DNA of 64,000 nt from Phellopilus nigrolimitatus (GCA_021029095.1 JAJOHG010000090.1:46247-110246); one strand, 5' to 3'; shown: positions 9,500 to 21,387, counted from the stretch's first letter. A program made the numbers and translations. Notes: generated by a model not told the origin, from the letters alone.

Positions 9500-11625
9500 T
9501 CACTGGGAGCTTCCGAAATCGAGCGTTCCCACCCACGTCCCTCGCACCCACTCAACGACGTCTGCGAGCTCACCCAATGCTACACCGACGCCGCGTTGCA
9601 GCACAGGGTCGTCATAACCCTTCACCTGCTCTGACGCTGTGATAGCGTGCCGCAGATCGCCATGCCTCTGCGCCTGCGCCTGCGAGGACGGGAGGCGTAT
9701 GCGCAAGCTCGGATCGGGCCTTAGGCGCTTGCGGTCGCGCCCCGTCTGCATGGCGTCCGGGACATGTGCGGCACGGGCGCGCTCTTGGGACTGGAGCGCG
9801 GAGGTGAGGCTGGACGCGAGCGCACCGAGAAGCCGCCTGCGGAGGAGGATGAAGACGCCGTTCGTGGGTTTTAGGAGCGCATCGACGGAGTTGCGAAGCA
9901 TCTGCTCTTCTGGTTGATGTGGAGAGGCTGGAGGAATTGTGTTAGGGTTCTCGATCACTCGAGAAGTACTGAGACGCCGATGTTCGCGTGCAACCTCGTC
10001 CGCGAGGTGGATCAGCTTCGTCGTCCCGCTATCCTGCGAGGTCTCGTCGATCTCGATCATAAGCAAAGAAAGAACGCGCTCTGTAAACGTGCGCTCTTCG
10101 GCGCTCGTGGAATTTTGATGACTCAAAGAAGTAGAGGATGGAATTTCAATGTTTGCATTTGCTGCATTCGAATGAGAGCGGAGCGGGACGAGCGTTCGCA
10201 GAACGGCAGCAATGACGAGCGCTTGCAGATGATTCTGCAGACGCAGCAGATCGTTCGTTGAGAATAGGAACTGGGGCGGAAGCACGTTGGTATTGGCGAG
10301 GGCATCAGTCCCAGATCCGGGTCGGGCAGTCGAGGACGAAGAAGACTCGCTTGAATTGGGAAGCGGATAAGACACCGCGACGTCCGAACCGAGTGCCTGC
10401 ACGAGGCGGCGGACCCAGCGTGCGTCCTGCCTCTCCGAATCATCGGGTTCCGAGTGCGCATCTGCCAGCCACGTCTGCCAGCGCTCACGCACGCACTGTG
10501 TACCATACAGTGCGAGAACAGCTTTCCGTTCCTTTTCTTGCGCGGCTCGCGAGACCTCGTCTGCTAACTCCTCATCGCTCACAACGCTAAATGCAACGGA
10601 TGCGAGGTCCGCCTTCATCACGTCTGCAAGGCGCAACAATTCCTTGACAGCGGCCACGATGCACGCAGGAAGGGTCATGGGGGTCGACGAGTCAGAGTCT
10701 GAGTCAGACGAGGAGCCCGAAGGAGTGATTGGACTGAGGATGGCGATAACGGCATTCAAATCGGGGTCGCGCACGGGCGCACAGCGCGTCTTAAGCGCTG
10801 CTGCGAGTTGTTTAAGGTGACGGACCGCAGAGACGAGCGGGGCGGACGTGGGTGAGAGGGGTGCGGCGAGCGTGACCATACTAGGGTGTGTCGGCGGGAG
10901 GAGCGAGAGGAGCGCAGTGTGCAGATCGGCATAGAGGCGCTTCAGGCGCGTGAGCTGGCGCGCGGGCGCGGGGTCCGCGAGGCTCTCCATCGCCTGCGAG
11001 AAGGGACGGAGAGACAGGGTCAACGATACGCCGCACGCAAGAGAGACACATGCGTAGGCACCTCGTCCCAGAACGCCTTCTGCACGATCTCCTCCACCGT
11101 CGCCTGGAGCGTCGGTGGCGCGCCGGATGCGGCCTGCCCGTCGGGCGGACCGGACTGGTTAAGCGCGTGGGCGGCCTCTGGGCTTGAAAGTGCGGCGCGG
11201 AGGGACTTGCCGGGCGGAACGACCTTGTCGGGCGCAGTGGCGAGAACGTGCAGAAATGCAACCTCGTTCAGTTGAGCCATTAATTCGGCGTCGATGAGGT
11301 GTGCGTGCACTCCGTTGGTGCGCCACGGCAAGCTTGCTGGAGAACGCGAGGGTGGTAGCGGAGCCGCCACGATAGTGAAGTTGCTAGGTTTGTTCATCAG
11401 CTGCGCTTCAACTAGATCTTTCGCGAGCGCTCGCTCGGTGTCGGTAGTTCCCCAAAGGCCCTGTTCTTCGAGCTGGGCGAGGAGCTCTGCCACTTTGCGC
11501 GCCGCTTCGTCGCCCGACTGGCTTGTATGCGCCATCTCATCGAGTATAGCAAGCGAGGACGCGAGCAAGCTGTTCTGGGGATGCTCTAAAACTTTCTGTC
11601 GGAGTGCGACGCGTACGGCGTCCAT
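9500..11625 (-). CDS. T-complex protein 11 (TCP11)-like protein
   Basis: Two exons, 11625-11050 and 10993-9500, joined over a 56-nt GT-AG intron (10994-11049), give 689 residues. The domain assignment rests on the helical segment around LKTRCAPVRD at residues about 255-265, characteristic of TCP11 (L-K-x-x-C-A-P-x-R-D), and on the long helical body. Family members include mammalian TCP11 and yeast Sok1, both linked to cAMP/PKA signalling; the function here is inferred from that. A serine- and acid-rich stretch (SGSSSDSDSDSS) and a Ser run (SSESSSSS) look disordered. The start ATG at 11625 is the first in frame. Fragments of a second copy lie at 600-1185. It is enclosed by the inverted kinase duplication but is itself single copy and intact. 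Confidence 0.8.
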
Positions 11626-11875
11626 AGCAGAGCACGGTTGTTGTCGTCGTCGTCAAGGTCAAGGGCGCGAAATCGTCAATAGCACACAAACCAGAATCAT
11701 CCCAATGTGGTTACCAAGAAATACAGTCGATACGTCAGCTACATGCATATGTACATGTACAAGATACAAAAAAAGGGGGGAAGAAATACACAGCAAGACC
11801 AAAGAAAATAGAAACAGTACAACAGCATTGAATAAATATCAGCGATAATAATTAGTACTGAGCAAAAAGTAGAAA

Positions 11876-12787
11876 TCAACTTGTCGGGAGGCCAGCTGCT
11901 TTCCACGCCTCGAAGCCGCCAATAATATCTGTCGCGTTAAGCAGCCCAAGGTCGTGCAGAGACGCGGCGGCAAGCGATGATGCGAGTCCCTTTTGATCGA
12001 CTACGATGATCCGCAGGTCGTAGCGGTCTGCAATGGAGAGCCTGGTCTCGGAGCGCGGGTCGAACTGCCACTCCAGCACGCCACGGTCAACGATAAGAGC
12101 GTCGGGAATTTCACCATGCGCGGCGCGCACAGCCGTGGCACGGATGTCGACCAGCACGACCGGTAACGGAAACGCGAGGTCGTGCAGCTCGTTCAGCGCC
12201 TCCAGGGGCTTGAGGCGCTCAAGACGCGTCCGCGCAGCGTCAAGTATAAGTGCAATAGAGCGTGCACCGCGTGGGGGCATCTTTGGGTTGACTACGTGCG
12301 ATGTCTTGCGGACAATGTCCCAAAGCATGGCCTCATCGATGCTGCTCGTACCGACATCGTCGATGTGCCCGAGCCAGCACTCGGCCTCAGTGCGCAACTC
12401 CCTGATACGACCGAGAAATTTGGCGCATGCAAGCGTGGCGGCCTTATTGAGCAGGTGCGGCGAAGAGGCGACGATGAGCATGGGCCAGCTCTGAGCGTGT
12501 GGCGGGCCGGGCGCGACGACGAAAAGATATTCCTTGCGTTGTAGGATATGCTGTATTTTGGCGACGACATGGCGAAGGAAGGGCTCGCGGTCGTTGCCGA
12601 GTGAGAGCGTGAGCGCAACACCGACTTTAACGCCATCGATAGTCTCCGCAGCGTTAACAGTTTTGAACGCGATGCCCTCCGCTACGCGTTCACGGACGCA
12701 CTCGAGACTTCTATGGGTATCGTCATCGATGGCGGCGGGCTGCTTGAGTGTTGCGCTCGCCTTCCGCCGACTGCGCCTGGCCGACAT
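11876..12787 (-). CDS. Uncharacterised N-terminal domain fused to an inactive-looking rhodanese domain
   Basis: Single exon. The last about 100 residues form a rhodanese-like domain: VVLVDIRATAVRAAHGEIPDA, VLEWQFDP, SLAAASLHDLGL and IGGFEAWKAAGLP match the fold. The active-site loop reads IVVDQKGLASS, so the catalytic Cys of sulfurtransferases is absent; a binding or regulatory role is more likely than sulfur transfer. The first 200 residues (VKVGVALTLSLG, then LGRIRELRTEAECWLGH and SSIDEAMLWDIVRK) are a conserved-looking domain I do not recognise. I chose the ATG at 12787 (MSARRSRRK). An in-frame ATG at 12910 would add 41 basic residues but lies only about 25 nt from a TATATAG-like sequence at 12928-12936. 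Confidence 0.7.
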   Translation of the reverse strand: MSARRSRRKASATLKQPAAIDDDTHRSLECVRERVAEGIAFKTVNAAETIDGVKVGVALTLSLGNDREPFLRHVVAKIQHILQRKEYLFVVAPGPPHAQSWPMLIVASSPHLLNKAATLACAKFLGRIRELRTEAECWLGHIDDVGTSSIDEAMLWDIVRKTSHVVNPKMPPRGARSIALILDAARTRLERLKPLEALNELHDLAFPLPVVLVDIRATAVRAAHGEIPDALIVDRGVLEWQFDPRSETRLSIADRYDLRIIVVDQKGLASSLAAASLHDLGLLNATDIIGGFEAWKAAGLPTS

Positions 12788-13289
12788 GGTGGCGACTACC
12801 AGAGAAGCGTGAGAAGAACGGAAGTCGGAAGTGCGGGGAGACTGTGCGGGCGCACGCGCTCTGCGGTCAACGTCCAACTTCTTCCTCAACACTCGCCGCG
12901 TCCGCACCATCGTCGCTCGCGTTCTATTCTATATCATGCTCGCATAACTGTCGGTAAGCTCCTCGTCTTCGTTTCCGCCTCGTGTCGCACGTCGGGAATG
13001 TCGTGTTGACCCTCATGCTCGCAGTTCCTTGTCGCCGAAGTTACCAACGACTGCTTCTTGCTCATAGTGCACGTTCAGTACATACAAATATTCCTTCACT
13101 CGTTCTTCAACTTCGACGTCGTGCTCGACGCGCCTGACCCACGTTCAACTGAACGTGCCGAGGGTCGTTCGCTTGTCTATGAAATTTCTCTATCAATAGT
13201 TGCCACGCCGTAAGCACCAGGTGTGATTTCTTAGATATCTATATTTGCTGCAGACCAGCTGATAAGTCTTGACCAGGCTGTTCCACTAC

Positions 13290-13296
13290 TATAAAG
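13290..13296 (+). promoter_or_regulatory. TATA box of the F-box gene at 13.4 kb
   Basis: TATAAAG lies 86-92 nt upstream of the ATG at 13382. Confidence 0.5.
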
Positions 13297-13381
13297 CACT
13301 CGCAGAACTCGTGTTACCGTCGCGCCCGATTACTTGGCCATGGTTTACTCGACAGAGGTGCACGCATACACTACATTCGGC

Positions 13382-15358
13382 ATGCATTTCTTCATCCCTC
13401 CAGAGATTGTTGTTACGGTATTCTCCAACCTCGACTGGCGGACCCTCGTCCGCTGCTCTGTGGTATGTTTTTAAAGAGCATACAGCCGCATCGTCTGTGC
13501 TGTTTCATCTAACTCCGGCGCAGGTCTGTCGGTTTTGGCGGCAGCTGATCCGCGAAACGCTCGCATTGCAGTACAAGGTCGAACTCGGGGCGAACGGCGT
13601 CGATGACGGGCCTGCAGGAGGCCTGTCTGTCACAGAGCGCATGCGTCTCCTGCTGGAACGCCGGCGGGCGTGGCGTGCCCTCGACTTCAAGCGCTGTGTG
13701 CCTATGTCGACTCCGGGTGAGTGCCATGCGTACGAGCTCGTCGGTGGCGTGTTTGCGAAGGCCATGAACCCGCAGGGCGTGATGGGCCTGGTTTCGAACC
13801 CGGGATCGCGTCACTTGTCCTTGATCAAGCTCCCGTCGGCTGGTGCGGAGGGCGAGTCGATAGTACGCGAGGACGTTGGGTTGCTCTGTAGGGACTTCGC
13901 TATGGATCCAACGCAAGACCTAATCGCTTTGTTAGAGCAGCCAAACTCGTGAGTCTGGGTCCGGTTTATTCTCACGGATTTCACGGATTCTAAAGTATAA
14001 TGTAGGGAAGCGCCTTCGGTATCAGTCCACTTGCGTACGATCTCTACAAACGCGAATCATCCCCTTGCATCCGCGCCAGTCCTCAAGCACTCTCTAAAAG
14101 CGCCTTTTGAAGGTGCCGAGATGCAGATTTGTGATGACGTCGTTGCAATCTTCATTCGTATTCTCAACGTCCCGAGGCTACTTATCTGGCAATGGACAAC
14201 TGGGAAGCTTCTTGTGGTGAGTCAGTCAAACGCTTTCTAGCAGCTTTCCACTGACTTTCATCGCCTGAAGCACGAGCTCAACTGCCTCACTTGCCGTTTC
14301 ATCGATGATTTCTCTTTAATCTCTAACCGCGCGTTCATGATGACGAGCCGCTCCCCCCAAGGTGCAATCAGAGTGCACACTTTCTGGGCACCTGAAGTCG
14401 ACGATCCCATCAACAGTGGGCGTGGGTCTTCAAGTAAGGAATGGAAGGTCGGCTGCATGGCGCTTCTCTTCCCAGCACTACAGCCAAATAATCATTATGC
14501 GGAGCTCTCTTCGCACACCGCGCCATTTACTGCCCACATTCCGAAGGGAAAGCCCTTCGCGGCCGCCGAGGACGCGCGCGTGCATGTCATGAGCGTCACC
14601 ACACAGCCTACGCAGCCACCTCACTCGAACTCGGACTCGGAGCTCGGGTTTCCGACAGTGGGGCACGTCGCCAGCTTCATTGTAGTCGTTCGGAACCGCA
14701 TCTTGCTCAAGTACGCGGAGCGTAAATGTGCGATGAACACGCGCGGAAACACGATCACGGAGGTTCCCTGGGAAGAGTGGGGCCCGCGCAACACGCGCTG
14801 GCTTCCTGAGCGAAGCACTCATGCGTGGTTGCGGTACGTTTCGCTTCCTTGCTTTCATTTTCATTTGATAAGAAATGACCACTGATTTACTCTCATGTTC
14901 GAATGCAGATACGTACATGGCGCACGGGTTGTGCGCGCGCTGCACAGCGCGTGGCCGAGCACGCGGTGCCGGATGCAGGTACTCGACTTCTGTGTGCACC
15001 CGCTGCGTGCGGGAGAGGATGACCGCGCGTGTGAGGCGGCGGACCGCGCGGAGCCAGACGTAGCATGTGCGCACCGACTTGTCGTCGGGCCGTCGCTGAT
15101 CCGCGACCGCGCGGTGTTCAAGGGCGGGGGCGTCGAGAGTCGGCTGCCGTACCGCGAGGCGACGATGAAGACCGAGGTAGGCCCGTATTCGGGGTTTATG
15201 ATTGACGAGGAGCGCGTCATTGGCTTGTCGGTTAGTGGTTTTACTCTATTCTAATATATTTATCGTTATTGAAACTAAGCAACGCGTTTTCTTTTCTTTG
15301 TCAGGCTATGGCGTTCGCGAACGGCGACATGAAGCAGGTCGACGTCTTCACTTTCTAA
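13382..15358 (+). CDS. F-box domain protein with propeller-like C-terminal region
   Basis: Six exons: 13382-13462, 13524-13948, 14006-14216, 14271-14833, 14909-15230 and 15305-15358, all with GT-AG borders and consistent phase. The F-box is at residues 1-50 (FFIPPEIVVTVFSNLDWRTLVRCS, intron, VCRFWRQLI..TLALQYKVEL). The rest (about 500 residues) alternates strand-like segments such as RLLIWQWTTGKLLV, FMMTSRSPQGAIRVHTF and SFIVVVRNRILL, as in many basidiomycete F-box proteins with a beta-propeller-like substrate domain. It likely serves in an SCF ubiquitin ligase with unknown target. The ATG at 13382 is chosen because the F-box starts directly behind it; an upstream frame from 13269 lacks similarity. 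Confidence 0.8.
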
Positions 15359-16269
15359 TTCACCAACGATCCTTTCGTATCGGCTTTTTTAATCCTTTTA
15401 CCTTCGCACTCGATACGCATCGGAATTTCGGAATTTTTTGACTCTGCACAGGATTTTCTCAGGAACTGGAACTCAGGATTCACATACCACTCGCAAACGG
15501 ATCGGTTCTCCCGCTTTTCACTGATTCGTTTCTCCTTTTCTTCATGTTTACAGCTTAACTTACAGCAACTCGTTATCTGACTACATAATGCCTGAACAGG
15601 ACGTCACCCCAGCGGTCACTCCGCTGGAAGTCTCCTCACACTACCGGCGTTTCCGAAATTTCTCGCCGTTTCCCTCTCGCCGCTTTCATTGCTGAATCCT
15701 TCCTCTGTATAAAATAGAGTATTGAGTGTAATATATATAATCGCGTGTACCTAAGGAGGTGTAATATACATTGTACATGTACATCAATGATGCCCGTATG
15801 AGATTATGATTTACAAGGTAGTCAACGGCATCTGTTTGGTCATCATTGGTATGGTGCTTGTGGACGTCGTCGAGTGAGATGTACGCAGGAACGCGCGATC
15901 TCGGAGGTTCCAGTGGCAGCTCGCATGGATAGAGCATGCGCGTAATCGCCTGTGCTCACTTGCGACGAGAAACCTCTGGATGCTTGCGATTTAAATAAAA
16001 TAAAATAAAGTATTCAAACGAATTTGCATGTATACTGGTCTGTTTGATGAACAGTGCAGAATTGTTCGGATCGCATATTAGGCTCGGAAGTAAGCCTGCT
16101 TCCGGGTGCCCCTTAAAACTGATGGAACGACATGGTGAACGCTACGAAGATAAATGTGGACATCATAAGTATCTCAGTTAAACAGAATTTGTTTTTGTAA
16201 TCTTTGAGCAGTCATTGAACAGTCATTGAACATACATGTACAGTAATGACATCAACAATACAGAAGTAA
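15359..16269. other. Intergenic, no gene seen
   Basis: AT-rich, with a TATAAAATA at about 15707 and a TA-rich run at 15731-15741. No coding frame above 83 codons. It ends where the right arm of the inverted duplication begins. Confidence 0.5.
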
Positions 16270-17560
16270 GAAGCCAAGGTTACAACGTCAGTACTGGACA
16301 AGAGATTGAATGTTCGTGCCAACACTAATACAGCGCCTGAGCCTAGTGCATGGCATTGCTAGACCGCGAACAGGGGTCAGCGCCAATTCATGAAGGAATC
16401 CTCTCCCACAGTGCTTCCGACAGAAGACGTAGCTCTCTACACCGCATCAGCTTATCAGGGCTTCTACAACTCTACAAGTAACAAGGATCACATCAGTCTT
16501 TGAAAATAATTTACAAGTTAAAGCCATGCGTCTTTACCGGTTTCTTTTCTTTGCAATTATGCATTCGAGACTCAGTGAAATCGAGGATGGAGAATCCGCC
16601 AGCGATGGTTCGAACAACATTACGTGGTTCAAGGTCCTCATGGACTATACCTAGACCATGTAATTCCTGGGCCACTTCTAAGACCTTCTCCCTAAAATCA
16701 TGTATATGGAAAGATTGAGGTCAGAACAATCAATAAACCCAGATCGCTCACTTTTCATTCGGATTTAGATCTTCCCACTTCCACAAAGCATCACCTTGCA
16801 GTTCCAGTATCAAAACAGAAAGATTGCCGCCCTCGAACATCCCAAAGCACTGAGGTGCGATGCGCTTCGACAACTTCCCGGGCTGACGACAGGCGCGTTC
16901 CAGAATTTGGTAAATGCCGAACTCATGTCGAAGTCGGTCACGCCTAATCTCATCTTCAGTCTTCAGAACCTCGACAAATTTGACGGCGAATGCTCGTGGA
17001 ATCCAGTTATCCTGAGCGCTCTTCGTCTCCAATTGGCCTTCATAGACCAGTCCTGTAGAGCCATGGCCGAGAGGGCGAGTGAGCCGTAAGTAGATAGGTT
17101 CGTCGGTATTGTCCGTCAGCCCGGTCGTGAACGTAGGATTTATTTCTTGAAGAGAGAACCAATGTGGCTCTGGTGTTTCTGGTGGTGCCATGGTGATTCT
17201 TAACGCACAAAGTTCTTCAGGAAAATCTTCTGACTTGGGTCTTGCATCTTCGGCAATGTTATCGAGGCACATATCTTCTCTTATTTCCAGTGAGGGCACA
17301 TCAACTTCATTTGCAGCAGCCAGGAGGGCACCAAGGAAAGCACGAAAAGCTCTGGTCTCGCCCTCTATCGAGAGCATGGGAGAATACGTCAGATATGGTT
17401 GTTCATCAGGGGAGTGAAGACCACCGCGATGAAGACGAAGGATGATCCAATGATTGTACGAAGTCAGGAAAAGCCACTCGGTTTTCCATGAATCCATGTA
17501 TAAAGCGGCCTGCCCGACAAGGTCAACAGTCAATTACATCGAGAGCAAGCAGCAGATCGA
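16270..17560 (-). repeat. Right arm of the 1.3-kb inverted duplication
   Basis: Reverse complement of 7498-8810. This arm is continuous with the upstream exons of the kinase-like gene, so it is the likely source copy and the arm at 7.5 kb the derived one. Confidence 0.85.
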
Positions 17561-18202
17561 CCTTTAGTATGACTTTTTCCATCAACGACCGATTGTGCCA
17601 ATTTAAGTGAAATCCGCCCGCTGGTAAACAACTTCCGACTTCAGAAAGAACTTGATCAGACTTGGCATCGGCAAGAGCTACCCGCTTCAAGTCTACTATG
17701 AAATCATAATCGACTTTTGAAGCATATCCATCAGCCACGGGTTCGTCGTTAGTAACTAGAGTCTTGTTCAAACAACGCAGGCATTGGGTCGCCGCATCGA
17801 AAAATGCCTTATCGAGCAATCTGCACGCCTAACCACGTCAATATTCACACTTGTCATAGATATGCATCATATAGTCACCTTTCTTTCACTCAGATTGTCT
17901 TTCCAAAACGGAATCTCCCCATTGTTGTCGAGTCTCGGCGAGAAACGGGCCAGCAACTCAAACTCTTCAGACGCGCTCAAACGCTTGTCATCTAGAATCT
18001 CGTCCAGAGTAGAGCACAGAGCATCGACCAACTTGCTATCTCGTATAGCCCTTGCAGCTTTCCAGCGGCGATCCAGCCGGCCTGCCTCAAACAAACTAGG
18101 TTCTGTTGGATTGCAGCTTTGTGTCGAATTAGAATATGGAAAGGGAAAGACAGCGCTCTCCTCGAGAAAGTCCCGCAGACTCTTGCCCTGGTCTGCCTCC
18201 AT
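16388..18202 (-). CDS. Kinase-like protein (fungal type, atypical motifs), possibly interrupted
   Basis: Starts at MEADQGKSL (18202). First intron at about 17826-17875 (exons join as ..LSERK/ACRLLDKAFF..). An N-terminal region of about 250 residues carries LTSYNHWIILRLH and TYSPMLSIEG, a signature of basidiomycete small kinases. The kinase lobe shows a glycine loop LGHGSTGLVYEG, the lysine in AFAVKF, the Glu in RLRHEFGIY, the catalytic VHEDLEPRNVV (HED instead of HRD) and DFTES in place of DFG. Two further introns lie at about 16692-16751 and 16472-16537. It ends with ..LWERIPS and TGA at 16388-16390. One problem: near 17530 the frame changes (LLLALDV then TVDLVGQAALYM), so either a base is gained or an unusually short 28-nt intron is spliced. 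The truncated copy shows the same frame offset. The changed DFG suggests weak or no kinase activity. Confidence 0.65.
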
Positions 18203-18559
18203 TGTTGAGTAGCGGAGTCGGTGCACAGTCTTGGAACGAACGGCCGTTGCCAAATTAAGAAGTGGCGGCTGGTTACTTTTGAGACAGTCACACTAGTCGT
18301 GAATATGGGCGCGATATGTTTGCGACAAAGTTTTTACAGAAAATCAACATCAAGTATTCATCCGATGTACTTCCAGCACTGTCATGAACATCAACTCTTT
18401 TCGCGCAAGTATATCAAGGAGGCAGATTTTCATAGCGAAGCTTGTGATTTGGTTGCCTAAGCCAGCGAGCACCAAATGAGTATTCTATGACTTGGGTAGG
18501 ACTAGCACTATATTATTGCTCTATGATACCAAGGTCCTTTTGAGATGCCGACTGCCTTT

Positions 18560-21206
18560 TCAAGCTGTACTTTTTGTGGGTTTCCCAGATCCTTCCGCCT
18601 CAGCGATGGCTTTCCTCTCCGCCTTCCTTCTCCTCTTCTCTTTCAACTCCTCTATTTTCCGCTTCTCGCGGAACTGCTCATCCAGCCACGCCGGTGCATT
18701 AATCACCGCGCCCCGTGGGTCAAACTTCTTCGTCAGGAGGTATCCCTGCACCTGCGCGAGGGAAAAGACGCCCTCCGGAATGAGGTCTGCGAATTTTTCA
18801 CAAAGCGTGTGGATGTCCGCTTCGACGAGCTCTGGGGCTTCTACGTCGCCGTTCGGGCCGCTGCCTGCGACGGTGTCAGAATGTGTAGGATCCTGAGTCG
18901 AGGGCCGGACCGGAGCAACGGGCATACGGACGCCGCCCCTGCGCTCGAAAAAGCGGAGGAACGTCTGGCTGATTTGGTCGTGCGTCGCGAGCTCGTACTT
19001 GATCTTCACGTCTATTCTTCCCGGTCGGATCAAGGCGGGATCCAGCTTTTCGATGTGGTTTGTCTTTGGAAATACAATTATTATTGTCTAATTTTCTTTT
19101 TCTGGGTGGTTTGCACTTACAGTCGCAAATGTGATGCGCCCCTCTTCGCTCGCGACGCTGTCGAGGACGTTGAGCAGGCCGGACAAAGTGACCTCGGAGC
19201 GCGGCTGGTCTTCAAGAGCTTTCGGTAGGACGCGACCGGGCGAAAGGCCCTCTCGGGCTTTTGGGCTTTCGTCATCGTCATCGTCATCGTCGTCCTCACG
19301 CGAAAGAAATGCACAGTCAATGTCTTCCAAAAGAATGATGCAGCGGGAGGGCGTGGATGCAATGAGCTCGACGAGGGTCGAGTCGTCCATTCTGTGACAA
19401 GGGACGATTAGATGCAAACAATTAGACATCTCCGATGACAGATTCGAATTTAAGGAGAGTTTCGTACCCCTTCGATGCGAGTTGTATATAGTAAATTCTT
19501 AAGCCGAGCTCACCCGCGAGAGCATGAATTGTCGTGCTCTTCCCCGTACCAGGTTCTCCGTACAACAGATATCCTTTTGAGGTGGTTAGAGACCATTCCC
19601 CCCACAGAAAACAGACCATTATTTAAATACCTCTTCGATGAGGGACGCCAGCCCACATGTACCATTCTTCGCTATCAAGGAATTCGCGCGCATCGTCTAG
19701 AAGAGCCTCCTTCACTCCCTCTGGAAGGATGAGAGTATTTAGAGCACGACGGTTTTTTGTCACCGAACCCGTCCAGCTGCCGCTCTAAAGCGTACGTTTA
19801 CAAAATGAGCACGCAATGATGAGAGCAAATTACTCACGGAGTTTGAAAGATGCACTATCACTTTCGACGTCGTGCTTTTGAGGTATTCCTCGCGAGCAGC
19901 TGCGACCAGCTCCTGTAGAACAGAACGCTTCGAGTTGTGCACACTGTTGTCTCTAGCTTAGTCATCTTCCTTTATGGCCAAGAGTTACCACGTACGTTAC
20001 TGTAATGCACTGTCCGTATAACTCGGTCTCCTGGTTATAGAAACTCATATCAACGTCGAACTGCACCCATTGGTCTCTCCAGCGGACGCGCTGCTTTGCG
20101 TCAGGAGCGGGCTTGAACACTACTAGAGGGCGATCTTCCGGATCAAGTGATGCGCCCACAGAGAGGTCGGACGTCTTCGTGCTGGCTTTCAGGTTGCTTA
20201 TGTCTTCGTAACCAGTTTGAGCGCGCTGAAGTATGTAAGGTCATAAATGAGCAATTATTTAGATTATAAAAATAATAGGATAAAAAAAAACTAACCATGA
20301 AAGCGCGCATCCAATCATAGGAAATATCTCCCTGCATAAATCTTGCCGTTATCACAGACCCAGACTAAAGATTCCTCATGAGCGAAAGATCATAATTGTC
20401 CAGAAGGATATTAGAACACCGTACTGTTTCGGGCAAGCGAAGTATCCTAGGCGGTACGGACGAGTTTAAGAAATGTGTTCTTGCTGCCTGGACAAAGTCA
20501 TCCAGTATTTTCCGGTTACGGCTCCATACGCTGAAGGATCGAGAGCAATAATGAGTTTTCTGTAACATGTCAATCCAAAGTCCTCACCTTAAGGTCAGAA
20601 TCTGCACGCTTTCGTGATCTTTCTCAGAGTCTAGATCCATGTTGACTGTGATCCAGTAGTCCCGCCAGCGAAAAAGCTCTGGTTCACTAGGTGCCGGTTG
20701 ATACACGGGCTTCGGCCGACCATCGTTCGGCTTTTCTTCTCCGAGTCCATGACCGCTTGTATTACCCAGAAGGAGCGGATTGCACGCCGACACGCGAAAA
20801 ACTCGAGACTGGTCCCAGACCTTCAAGTCCTCAAGGTAGAGTTTGACCCAGTCAAAGGCGAAATCGTCGCGTTTGAAGGACGCTTTAACGATAAAGACTA
20901 AACGGACAACTGATTAGCCGACACAATTGAAAATGATGGTGAATTGAAAGGATGCGCACAGTGTCTAGCGGAATCGAGAACCTTTTGGCCAATTACTTTT
21001 GATACTTCGACGACGGTACCGAGGAAAAGAAAGCGGAGAAGCTCTGCGACATGGGGATTGGAAAGCAATCGCGATAGCAGGTTTTTGAACGTTTGTATAA
21101 TCCAGGTATTTGGGAGATTGAACAAGCTCTGAAGCAGTCGAAGACGGCGAACGAAATTGGATAGCAAAGATCTGTTGGTTGTCGTTAGAGACACTGAGTG
21201 AGCCAT
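18560..21206 (-). CDS. BCS1-like AAA ATPase with duplicated BCS1_N region
   Basis: Ten exons can be traced: 21206-20960, 20909-20588, 20530-20425, 20364-20296, 20225-19996, 19943-19838, 19784-19631, 19573-19468, 19391-19121 and 19063-18560. The N-terminus has a membrane-segment candidate (ELLRFLFLGTVVEVSKV). A BCS1_N domain follows (FAFDWVKLYLEDLKVWDQSRVFRVSA, RWRDYWITVNMD, SVWSRNRKILDDFV). A second, N-terminally shortened one comes next (GDISYDWMRAFM, RWRDQWVQFDVDM, TVHNSKRSVLQELV). Then come LPEGVKEALL, Walker A GEPGTGKST, Walker B IILLEDIDCAF, a poly-Asp insert, and the arginine-finger region LIRPGRIDVK. An in-frame TAG at 20365-20367 separates the two halves unless the proposed intron 20365-20424 (GTACGG..TTTAG, phase 0) is removed. 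Without it, this is a truncated gene followed by an N-terminally truncated one. BCS1 is a mitochondrial inner-membrane chaperone for the Rieske protein; fungi carry many BCS1-like paralogs of unknown role. Confidence 0.75.
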
Positions 21207-21387
21207 GAAGAGATGAAGTGGGGATCTAAGTATTTCTGGGGCAAAATGAAGTCAGTGCTTAAGTACTGCGATGAGCAAAGAGCAAACAGCGCGCCAACCT
21301 TTAGGCTAAGGGACTTGATCTTGCACTGCCTGGCTATAGTAGAATGCACTCTTTGACTCTCATGGCTCTAGCGACTTATATTGACTG

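Noticed and set aside
9639..10590. Plus-strand frames of 92-115 codons opposite the TCP11-like gene
   Set aside because: Antisense shadows; the minus-strand frame is long, spliced and carries the family motif.
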